DNA of 64,000 nucleotides, taken from positions 2,884,463 to 2,948,462 of the forward strand of contig NZ_CP041763.1 of the NCBI RefSeq assembly GCF_007559005.1. The letters run 5' to 3'. Both the position numbers and the translations under genes were made by a program. The notes beneath the pieces are model-generated. The model made no database searches. It saw only the letters and a program-made list of their open reading frames with translations, and was not told the DNA's origin. Positions within the stretch are counted from its first letter, which is position 1; each line of letters begins with the position of its first letter. Of the stretch, positions 48,101-56,307 are shown one piece after another. The DNA comes from Gordonia zhaorongruii. Lineage in GTDB: Bacteria; Actinomycetota; Actinomycetes; Mycobacteriales; Mycobacteriaceae.

Positions 48101-49146
48101 CGGACGGCCTCTGCACGGAGTCGGCGGCACACGTCATGGGCTGCCACCGTCAACGGACCGCGCCGGCGCAGCCGTAGCCCGGACCCCTCGCACCGGGCGG
48201 CGAGAGCAGGCTCGGGCCGGTAGCCGCCGAGAAGCGGAAGACCGACGGCATCCGCGACGTCGCACGCTCGCAGACCACCGGCAGATGGCCCCCGAACCAC
48301 CAGGACCGCTTCCCGCTCGCCGATCAACCGCGCAGCAGTCCGACGGGTCGCCGCAACCGCATGAACCGATGCCGTCGTGACGATCACCGCGAAGTCAGCG
48401 GTGTCGAGCAGTCCTGCCGAGACCGGATCGGGATTCCGGCCGACGTCGGCGACCACGAGATCTCCGGCCGATCGTGCCGCATCGACTACGGCGAGCACGG
48501 TGTCGGGACGAAGGGGCGTCACGTCGTCGCGATCGGAGGTCATCACGCTGATCCGGCCGACGCGGGGCAGCGCGGCACGGAGTGCGGTGCCCGCGATGAC
48601 ACCAGTCTCGCCGGTCACGTCCGACCACCGCAGACCTCGGTGGTTCTCCACTCCGAGGATCAGATCGTCCCCGGCGCCGGCTTGGTCGGCATCCAGCAGC
48701 AGGATGCGCTCTCCTCGATCTGCGGCCGCCAACGCGACAGCAGCCGCCAACGACGACGCGCCCGCGCCCCCGTGGCCGCCGATGATCGCCACTGCACCTG
48801 CCGGTTTCCGCACCGGCGCACGAAATTCCGAGAGCGCGCCCACCAGCGAGGTCTCTTCATCGGGAAGGACGAAACCGCCCTGTGCGCCGAGCGCTAGACC
48901 GGCCTGCCAGCCGCGCGAATCATTCGCCGCGCCACTGATCACGACCACACCCGGGCGGCGCGGAGGATGCGACTCAGCGAGATCGGCCAACGCATCGGCG
49001 TCGACCGCTACCGCCGTGGCGCGCAACCACTCGTGCCGGCACGACGTCGGATCTCCGGTCACCATCGTGTAACCCGCCGCAGCGCTGCATCGCGCGAGGT
49101 CCGCATGCAGCATCTCGTCGGTCAGTACGAGCAGTACATCGGTCAT
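48097..49146 (-). CDS. ssd: Ssd / CpaE-like MinD-type ATPase (Rv3660c-like)
   Basis: 349 residues. The first ~115 residues are a degenerate receiver-like domain; the rest is a MinD/ParA fold with a deviant P-loop (IIGGHGGAGASSLAAAVALA, without the usual GKT), then LLLDADQAGAGDDLILG and LVVADVGRNPDP. Mtb Rv3660c (septum-site-determining protein) blocks septation when overproduced; CpaE proteins place Tad pili. The first gene of the tad operon. The Lys-to-Ala/Ser change in the P-loop suggests weak ATP hydrolysis, as in other Ssd proteins. Confidence 0.87.
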   Translation of the reverse strand: MTDVLLVLTDEMLHADLARCSAAAGYTMVTGDPTSCRHEWLRATAVAVDADALADLAESHPPRRPGVVVISGAANDSRGWQAGLALGAQGGFVLPDEETSLVGALSEFRAPVRKPAGAVAIIGGHGGAGASSLAAAVALAAADRGERILLLDADQAGAGDDLILGVENHRGLRWSDVTGETGVIAGTALRAALPRVGRISVMTSDRDDVTPLRPDTVLAVVDAARSAGDLVVADVGRNPDPVSAGLLDTADFAVIVTTASVHAVAATRRTAARLIGEREAVLVVRGPSAGGLRACDVADAVGLPLLGGYRPEPALAARCEGSGLRLRRRGPLTVAAHDVCRRLRAEAVR

Positions 49147-49236
49147 GCATCGATGGTGCGGCCGTGGCCGGGACTCGGCCAGTACTCAATCCACAGGCCG
49201 GTACTTCACCCGCGCAGTCAGCGGATCAGCGGTCAG

Positions 49237-50184
49237 CTACGTCTGCCCGGTGAACGGCGGGACGAACATGCACGGCACGTTGACCGGATGCTCCGGATCG
49301 AGAGCATTCAGTGCGAAGTACGCGGCCCGGCGCGAGCCGGCGATCGCGAGGTGATCGCTGTAGTCCTGGGCGCAGGTGTCCTGGACCACGATGTTCTTGA
49401 CGCTCTCCCCCTCGCGTCCCTTCACGTAGCCAGCGGTGTACGGCACCACCAGCTCGTCGTAGCGAGTCATGATGTTCGTGTAGTCGATGCCCTTGACGTA
49501 CGGGCTCCCGCCCTTCCACAGCTTCTTGTTGAACGACGATCCCGGCAGCATTTGCCCGCATCCGACGCACATCGGCATCGGGACCGCGCCGATCGCCTCG
49601 CCGAGCTTCGTCATCACCGGGTGGACCGATCCGGTACCGCGCCACAGCGGTGCGATCGATACGTACTTGGTGACCTTGTCCGCACCACCGAGATACTTCA
49701 GGTAATACGTCGGCATGTACGTGCCCTGCGAATGCCCGACCAGATCGACGGTCTCCGCATCGGTGGCCTTGAGGATCTTGCTCACGAACTTCTGGAGCTG
49801 CTTGGCGGACACCTCCTCGCGGTCCATGCCGCCGACTGCGGTGAGCGGCCACGGCAGCCCCTTGAGCGCCCCGTACGTCAACGCGAAGACGCAGTATCCG
49901 CGGTTCTTCAGCATCGGGACGTACGAGCCCCAGTTCGTTGTCTTGGCACCGCCCGTACCGTGCACGAGGACCACCGGGCGAGGATGCTCGGCAGTCGGCT
50001 TGCACGAGAAGTCGTTGGATCCGGGCAGCGATCCACCGTGATGCGTGAGCTCATACGGGATCCCGCCGAAGAAGTTGTAGTTCTCCGGTAGCTTCGCCCG
50101 GTCGGCGGACGCGGGCGCGACGATCCCCGAAACGCACAGGAGCGCAGCGCATATCGCGACCACAACTCGCCGAACCATCCCCAT
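49237..50184 (-). CDS. Secreted alpha/beta-hydrolase lipase (class 2 triacylglycerol-lipase-like)
   Basis: 315 residues from ATG 50184, chosen because GGAGG lies 7 nt upstream. A signal peptide ends near APASA (residue ~27). The mature enzyme has HPRPVVLVHGTGGAKTTNWG (oxyanion region), DLVGHSQGTYMPTYYLKYLGG with the nucleophile Ser, four or more Cys for disulphides (CVGCG, DTCAQDY) and DHLAIAGSRRAAYFAL with the likely catalytic His. It should act on lipids or esters outside the cell. No such gene lies between ssd and the HAD gene in Mtb, so it is an insertion. Confidence 0.88.
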   Translation of the reverse strand: MGMVRRVVVAICAALLCVSGIVAPASADRAKLPENYNFFGGIPYELTHHGGSLPGSNDFSCKPTAEHPRPVVLVHGTGGAKTTNWGSYVPMLKNRGYCVFALTYGALKGLPWPLTAVGGMDREEVSAKQLQKFVSKILKATDAETVDLVGHSQGTYMPTYYLKYLGGADKVTKYVSIAPLWRGTGSVHPVMTKLGEAIGAVPMPMCVGCGQMLPGSSFNKKLWKGGSPYVKGIDYTNIMTRYDELVVPYTAGYVKGREGESVKNIVVQDTCAQDYSDHLAIAGSRRAAYFALNALDPEHPVNVPCMFVPPFTGQT

Positions 50185-50306
50185 GTACTGCCTCCGCATC
50201 CACGCAACCTAGCGGCTGCTTGGTTGCTGAAGATACACGCGGCGCATGCTCCGGAGAGCCGAATCAGCCGAAGTCGCAGGGGCGAAACCGGCCCGAGAAA
50301 GATGAC

Positions 50307-50371
50307 GACCCCGGCCAGGGGGGAGGAGGCCGGGGTCATCAGGCTTTCAGCCCCGGGGGGTCGGGCTGAAA
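50307..50371. other. Twin hairpins in the lipase / HAD divergent region
   Basis: Within the 313-bp gap 50185-50497 lie two strong hairpins: GACCCCGGCC (50307-50316) with GGCCGGGGTC (50328-50337), and TTTCAGCCC (50345-50353) with GGGCTGAAA (50363-50371). A smaller CCGGC-TAT-GCCGG follows at about 50375-50387. They lie upstream of both flanking genes, so they are not ordinary gene terminators. On the minus strand TTGCAA and TAGTTT (18 bp apart, near 50392-50421) could start a leader or small RNA across them towards the lipase gene. Confidence 0.55.
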
Positions 50372-50462
50372 ACTCCGGCTATGCCGGATAACCCAAAACT
50401 ACACGCGCGAGAATGACGATTGCAACTCCAACTATCTGCGATTTCTGTTCCCTGGATCACAC

Positions 50463-50490
50463 TTGCCGAGTGCTGCGATCGTCGTACGAT
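50463..50490 (+). promoter_or_regulatory. Promoter of the HAD gene, leaderless
   Basis: TTGCCG (50463-50468) and TACGAT (50485-50490) are 16 bp apart, and GTG 50498 is 7 nt after the -10. No ribosome-binding site is present, so the mRNA most likely starts at the GTG. Confidence 0.6.
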
Positions 50491-50497
50491 TCAGGGC

Positions 50498-51313
50498 GTG
50501 ACCACGGCTCAGCGCACGCGCATCGCAGCCTTCTTCGACCTGGACAAGACCGTGATCGCCCAGTCGAGCGCGCTCGCGTTCACCCGGCCGTTCTACCGCG
50601 GAGGGCTCTTGTCCCGACGCGCGCTACTCCGCGCCGGCATCGCCCAGCTCCAGTTCCTCCTGACATCCGCCGATGCAGGTCACGTCGAGAAACTCCGCAA
50701 GCATGTGACCGACATGTGCACCGGCTGGGACGCCGAGCAGGTCCGGTCGATCGTCGCCGAGACGCTGGACGAGGTCGTTCGGCCGGTCGTGTTCCCGGAA
50801 GCTCTCGAGCTGATCGCACAGCACCGCGAGGCCGGTCACGACATCGTTCTCATCTCCGCCTCGGGTACCGAGATGGTCGAGCCGATCGGCGAACTCCTGG
50901 GCGCCGACGTCGTCCGCGGGAGCATCATGCGCGTCGTCGACGGCCACTACTCGGGCGAGATCGACTTCTACTGCTATGGCGAGCAGAAGGGCGTCGCGGT
51001 CGACGATATCGCCGGAGAGCGGGGGTACGACCTGCTGAATTCGTACGCCTACTCGGACTCGGTCACCGACCGTCCGATGCTCGACAAGGTCGGCCACCCG
51101 GCGGTCGTGAATCCCGACAAGAGGCTGCGCCAGCACGCCGCCGAGAACCACTGGGAGATTTTCGATTTCGCAGCACCCTCAGCGAGCGGCCGCAGTCCGG
51201 GCACCGCTGCGGGGCGGACAGTGCTGTGCGCCACGGGAATCGGCGCGATCGCTGCAGCAGCGGTGGTCTACACCCGCCACCACGCCCTGCATCCTCGCCA
51301 AGCCGCCGCCTGA
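50498..51313 (+). CDS. HAD-IB family phosphatase (Rv3661-like)
   Basis: 271 residues. HAD motifs: AAFFDLDKTVIAQSSALAF (DxDKT nucleophile), DIVLISASGTEMVEPIGELLG (motif II Ser) and YAYSDSVTDRPMLDKVG (motif IV Asp). A cap of about 80 helical residues follows motif I. A C-terminal hydrophobic stretch (VLCATGIGAIAAAAVVYTR) may anchor it to the membrane. It resembles SerB-type enzymes and phospholipid phosphatases. Equivalent to Mtb Rv3661, transcribed leaderlessly by inference, and followed by the sRNA locus. Confidence 0.9.
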   Translation: MTTAQRTRIAAFFDLDKTVIAQSSALAFTRPFYRGGLLSRRALLRAGIAQLQFLLTSADAGHVEKLRKHVTDMCTGWDAEQVRSIVAETLDEVVRPVVFPEALELIAQHREAGHDIVLISASGTEMVEPIGELLGADVVRGSIMRVVDGHYSGEIDFYCYGEQKGVAVDDIAGERGYDLLNSYAYSDSVTDRPMLDKVGHPAVVNPDKRLRQHAAENHWEIFDFAAPSASGRSPGTAAGRTVLCATGIGAIAAAAVVYTRHHALHPRQAAA

Positions 51314-51329
51314 GATTTTCCGCAATCGC

Positions 51330-51358
51330 TTGCTGTGACGCGCGTCACGATGTACAAA
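51330..51358 (+). promoter_or_regulatory. Promoter of the Ms1-like sRNA
   Basis: TTGCTG (51330-51335) and TACAAA (51353-51358) are separated by exactly 17 bp, giving an expected start at about 51363-51366. No ORF follows, so the promoter should drive the structured RNA below. Confidence 0.65.
51334..51349 (+). promoter_or_regulatory. CRP box inside the sRNA promoter
   Basis: TGTGACGCGCGTCACG matches TGTGA-N6-TCACA with one mismatch at the last base. It spans the end of the -35 and most of the spacer of the promoter at 51330-51358. A dimer bound here would compete with RNA polymerase, so cAMP-CRP is expected to repress it; this is inferred from position alone. Confidence 0.65.
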
Positions 51359-51360
51359 TG

Positions 51361-51675
51361 AAGCACGGAAACACAGGGCGGCAAAGCTTAAACCAGAAGA
51401 TAAGGTTTCAGCCCCCGGACCTGCGGTTCCCAGCACGGACGGTAGGCACCCACGCGGAGCTCGCCGCATAGGCACAAGTGTTGTGCGCCTGCGAAACCGC
51501 GGGCATCATTCGTCCATTCGCGCAGGTCGATAATCTGCCTTCGAATACACGTCGAGATGCTCACGGCAACGCCGAGGCGATCCCCACAACCCACCCACGC
51601 ACGCTTGGTAACTTGCGTCCGTGCTTGCGGGCGACACCCCGTACCGATTCACTTCGGTAGGGATGTCGCCCGCAA
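51361..51675 (+). ncRNA. Structured sRNA, probable Ms1/MTS2823 homologue
   Basis: The 384-bp gap 51314-51697 has no ORF but strong RNA signals. AAGCACGGA (51361-51369, at the predicted 5' end) pairs with TCCGTGCTT (51618-51626), closing a long rod. Inside, GACCTGCG (51418-51425) pairs with CGCAGGTC (51521-51528), and AGGCACAA (51470-51477) with TTGTGCGCCT (51481-51490) at the tip. A 12-bp hairpin TTGCGGGCGACA / TGTCGCCCGCAA (51625-51675) can end the transcript. In Mtb the abundant stationary-phase RNA MTS2823 (Ms1 in M. smegmatis, about 300 nt, a 6S-like RNA that binds core RNA polymerase) lies between Rv3661 and Rv3662c, the same gene pair as here. Identity rests on position, length and fold, not on primary sequence. 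Confidence 0.68.
51625..51675 (+). terminator. Terminator hairpin of the sRNA locus
   Basis: TTGCGGGCGACA (51625-51636) and TGTCGCCCGCAA (51664-51675) pair perfectly, and the inner TACCGA / TCGGTA extends the stem. It lies between convergent transcripts and could stop both the sRNA and the Fic-like gene. Confidence 0.75.
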
Positions 51676-51697
51676 TTACGTGTGCAGGGCGCAGAAG

Positions 51698-52444
51698 CTA
51701 CGGTGCCGCGTCGGCGATCGACTTCGCTTCCGCCGCCCCGGCCTCCATCGCTTCGCAGCACAGGACGATCCAGGCCGCGACCGCGCCCGGGTCGCCCGTC
51801 GCGAAAGCCGCGGACCTCTCCCGATATTCACCGAGTCTGCGCAGCCACGTCACCTCGGGCACTCCGAGCAGGTGCGGATCGAGACCGGTCGCCGCCGACA
51901 CCAGACGAGATGCGCCACGCGCGACGACCCCGTTCCCTTCATGGAACGGGGCCACCGACAGCAGTTCGCCGTGCACGATCGCCGCCAGCACCGGAGCCGG
52001 CACCGAGGTACCGCCCGTGATCAGCTGCCCGAGTAGATCCAACCGGTGCGCGATGTGCGGCTCATCGCGCGGACGCCCCAGCAGGTCGCCGTCGACGAGG
52101 CCCGCCGCCGCCAGCATGTGCAGTCGCGCCAGCGCCTGCCCCGGGGCCCGACGGAACACCGAGGCGAACTGGTCGATCCCATCGATGTCGAGCGCCTGTG
52201 CGACCCGGATCGCACCCTCGGTGATCGGGTCGTCGAACTGCGCGTCGCGCTGCAACTCAACACTGCCGCCATCGATCGTCGCCGATGAACGGCCGGCACG
52301 CCACGACGCTTCACGGGACGTCTTGTCCCATCCGCGAAGATTCGCGCGATGCCGGTGCACCGCGCTGAGAGCATCGCGTGCGGACTCCGAAGCATCGCGG
52401 ACGCCTGGGAGTTCCAGGAGCGGGGCGAGGGGATCTGAACTCAC
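51698..52444 (-). CDS. Fic-domain-like protein with degenerate active site (Rv3662c-like)
   Basis: 248 residues from GTG 52444. A minus-strand -10 TAAGAT (52452-52457) lies 7 nt before the GTG, so it is probably leaderless. The segment LLSVAPFHEGNGVVARGASRLV aligns with the Fic signature HPFxxGNGRxxR, but the catalytic His is Ala and the Arg after GNG is Val. The N-terminal part (LLELPGVRDASESARDALSAVHRHRANLRGW) is helical and also matches Rv3662c. It is unlikely to AMPylate targets and may bind a nucleotide or protein. It converges with the sRNA. Confidence 0.7.
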   Translation of the reverse strand: MSSDPLAPLLELPGVRDASESARDALSAVHRHRANLRGWDKTSREASWRAGRSSATIDGGSVELQRDAQFDDPITEGAIRVAQALDIDGIDQFASVFRRAPGQALARLHMLAAAGLVDGDLLGRPRDEPHIAHRLDLLGQLITGGTSVPAPVLAAIVHGELLSVAPFHEGNGVVARGASRLVSAATGLDPHLLGVPEVTWLRRLGEYRERSAAFATGDPGAVAAWIVLCCEAMEAGAAEAKSIADAAP

Positions 52445-52588
52445 CCGGCCGATCTTAGTCGCGGCCCCATCACGCGTACCGGCACGGGACGTCCAGCGGC
52501 CCGCCCGGTTCCATCGGTCGCGCCAGAGCGACCGTTCATCGCGCTGTCGGTACAGCCCGAGGTGTTCCGCTACGCACATGCAACGTCA

Positions 52589-52604
52589 GGTGACTACGCT
52601 CACA
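52589..52604 (+). promoter_or_regulatory. CRP box upstream of acs
   Basis: GGTGACTACGCTCACA matches TGTGA-N6-TCACA with one mismatch (first base). It lies 134 bp before the acs ATG in the 293-bp gap 52445-52737, which otherwise holds no ORF and no strong hairpin. A CRP site here would link acetate activation to cAMP. Confidence 0.55.
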
Positions 52605-52737
52605 AGAGGACTTCGGGCTCGCGGTCAGCACTTTCGGGGCATGCGGTGAGTCCAGGACCGCGCCGCGGAACCACCACGGCGCCACAGCTTGAATCGGCGC
52701 GCTCTGCGCGGCAACTCGAGAACGAAAGGCAGACGAG

Positions 52738-54684
<1,947 letters not shown>

Positions 54685-54698
54685 TCGTCACCTGACAC

Positions 54699-54731
54699 AT
54701 GGCACCGCCGACTCGCCGTCGGCGGTGCCAT
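54699..54731 (+). terminator. Terminator hairpin after acs
   Basis: ATGGCACCGCCGAC (54699-54712) and GTCGGCGGTGCCAT (54718-54731) are perfect 14-bp arms with a 5-nt loop, 15 bp after the acs stop. It separates acs from the next gene on the same strand. Confidence 0.9.
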
Positions 54732-54792
54732 GCCGTCTCGTGGCCCGGCATGGCAACATGAAGTCCGACCATCATTCAGCAAGGGAGAATTC

Positions 54793-55320
54793 GTGAGCGG
54801 CAATCAGGACAGCAGGCCTCCGCAGCCGACCGACGCTCCGCGCGTCCCGTCGATTCCGATGTCGGATGCCAATCTTGGCCGAAACGGCCAACCGAGCATC
54901 GGGAACCTCGTCAAGGACGCGTCGGCGAATGTGTCGACGCTGCTGCGCGCCGAAGTCGCGCTGGCCAAGTCGGAGATCGTCGCCGAGGCGAAGAAGGCCG
55001 GCGCAGGCACCGGCCTGATCGCGATCGCAGGCGTGGTTCTGCTGTACGCGAGCCTTTTCTTCTTCGTGTTCCTCGGCTTCCTGCTCGATATCTGGCTGCC
55101 GAGTTGGGCCGCGTTCGGCATCGTGTTCCTGATCCTGCTCGTCATCGCCATCATCGCGATCCTGGTCGGCTACATCCTGTTCAAGAAACTACGCAAACCC
55201 GAGAAGACGATCGATTCGGTCAACGAGATGAAGACCGTCATTCCAGGGCGTGGTCAGTCGCCGACCGGCGGTGTCGCGCACCCGCAGATCCCGCCGGCGC
55301 ACGACTCGACGTCCCGCTGA
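54793..55320 (+). CDS. Two-span membrane protein, actinobacterial Holin-X family (Rv3669-like)
   Basis: 175 residues from GTG 54793, with AGGGAGA upstream. A hydrophilic N-terminus leads to an amphipathic helix (IGNLVKDASANVSTLLRAEVALAKSEIVAEAKKAG, by its core LVKDASANVSTLLRAEVAL) and two membrane segments (about 75-97 and 105-135), then a basic loop and a Gly/Pro tail. This is the Phage_holin_3_6 / Holin-X pattern. The name is historical: nothing phage-like is nearby and the position equals Mtb Rv3669. A role in the envelope is likely. The Mtb gene between acs and this one (protease Rv3668c) is absent. Confidence 0.85.
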   Translation: MSGNQDSRPPQPTDAPRVPSIPMSDANLGRNGQPSIGNLVKDASANVSTLLRAEVALAKSEIVAEAKKAGAGTGLIAIAGVVLLYASLFFFVFLGFLLDIWLPSWAAFGIVFLILLVIAIIAILVGYILFKKLRKPEKTIDSVNEMKTVIPGRGQSPTGGVAHPQIPPAHDSTSR

Positions 55321-55342
55321 GGTTCTCGCAGGAGTCTCCGGC

Positions 55343-56287
55343 TTGACCCCCACACCACCGCCGGACCCGACTGAGGTCCGGTTCGATGGGCCGTGGCAAC
55401 ACTTCGACGTCCGCGCCAATGGCCTGCGCTTCCACGCCGTCGAGAGCTCGCCGTCCAACGCAGACCGGCCACTGGTCCTGCTGCTGCACGGATTCGGCGA
55501 GTTCTGGTGGACCTGGCGGCATCAGCTGCAGGTGCTCACCGATGCCGGTTTCCGTGCCGTCGCAGTCGATCTGCGCGGCTACGGGGACTCCGATAAACCA
55601 CCTCGCGGCTACGACGGCTGGACGCTCGCAGGCGACTCGCACGCACTCATCCGCTCGCTCGGCCATTCATCGGCGTCCCTCGTCGGACACGCCGACGGCG
55701 GCCTGGTCTGCTGGGCCACGGCCACCCTTCACCCGGTGGCCGTCGACCGGGTCGTGGTGCTCTCCTCACCGCATCCCCGGGCACTGCGTCAGTCGGTGCT
55801 CTCGAATTCGGAGGAGCGTTCGGCGTTCCTCGCGCCTTTCATCCACAATCAGCTGCCGAGGCTCGGCGAGCGGCGACTCACCCGGGCGAACGGGGACTTC
55901 GTCGCGAAGTACTTCCGCGAGCGGTCGGGCCCAGCGTGGCGCGAGACCGACGACTTCGCCGAGGCCGTGGAACGCAACCGGCATGCCGTTCAGATCCCCG
56001 GGGTCGCGCACTGCAGTCTCGAGTACCGGCGCTGGGCGTTCCGCAGCCAGTTCCGGCCGGACGGTTGGCGCTTCATGGAAGTGATGAACAAACGCCTCGA
56101 CCACCCGCTGCTCGCGCTGCGTGGACGGGAGGACCATTACATCCTCGACTCGGTGATGTCCGCCAGCGGGAACTGGTCCCGCGATTTCGATCTCCAGACG
56201 ATCGCGGGCGCCGGACACTTCCTTCACCAGGAGGCCCCCGAAGCGGTCAACGCGGCGCTACTGGCGCATCTGACCGCCGCTCACTGA
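55343..56287 (+). CDS. Alpha/beta-hydrolase, EphE-like
   Basis: 314 residues from TTG 55343 (GGAG 8 nt upstream). Alpha/beta-hydrolase fold: LLLHGFGEFWWTWRHQLQVL (HG oxyanion motif), AVDLRGYGDSDKPPRGYDGW, and IAGAGHFLHQEAPEAVN with the catalytic His. The nucleophile elbow reads SLVGHADGGLVCW: the expected G-x-Nu-x-G gives Ala at the nucleophile place, with Asp one residue later. Mtb Rv3670 (EphE), at the same position, is annotated as an epoxide hydrolase, whose nucleophile is Asp. Whether the shifted Asp works is unclear, so the reaction is not certain. Confidence 0.83.
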   Translation: MTPTPPPDPTEVRFDGPWQHFDVRANGLRFHAVESSPSNADRPLVLLLHGFGEFWWTWRHQLQVLTDAGFRAVAVDLRGYGDSDKPPRGYDGWTLAGDSHALIRSLGHSSASLVGHADGGLVCWATATLHPVAVDRVVVLSSPHPRALRQSVLSNSEERSAFLAPFIHNQLPRLGERRLTRANGDFVAKYFRERSGPAWRETDDFAEAVERNRHAVQIPGVAHCSLEYRRWAFRSQFRPDGWRFMEVMNKRLDHPLLALRGREDHYILDSVMSASGNWSRDFDLQTIAGAGHFLHQEAPEAVNAALLAHLTAAH

Positions 56288-56307
56288 CGAGCCATCGCGC
56301 CTCACGA

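Noticed and set aside
51361-51675. 6C-type RNA or c-di-AMP riboswitch in the sRNA locus
   Set aside because: The longest C-run in a loop is five, not six or more, and the conserved ydaO blocks are absent. No gene follows on the same strand, so a riboswitch is unlikely.
51698-52444. Active Fic AMP-transferase toxin
   Set aside because: The catalytic His and the following Arg are replaced, and no antitoxin gene is adjacent.
54793-55320. Phage holin as a sign of prophage
   Set aside because: The Holin-X family is a normal chromosomal protein in actinobacteria, the gene is at its Mtb position, and no other phage gene is in the window.
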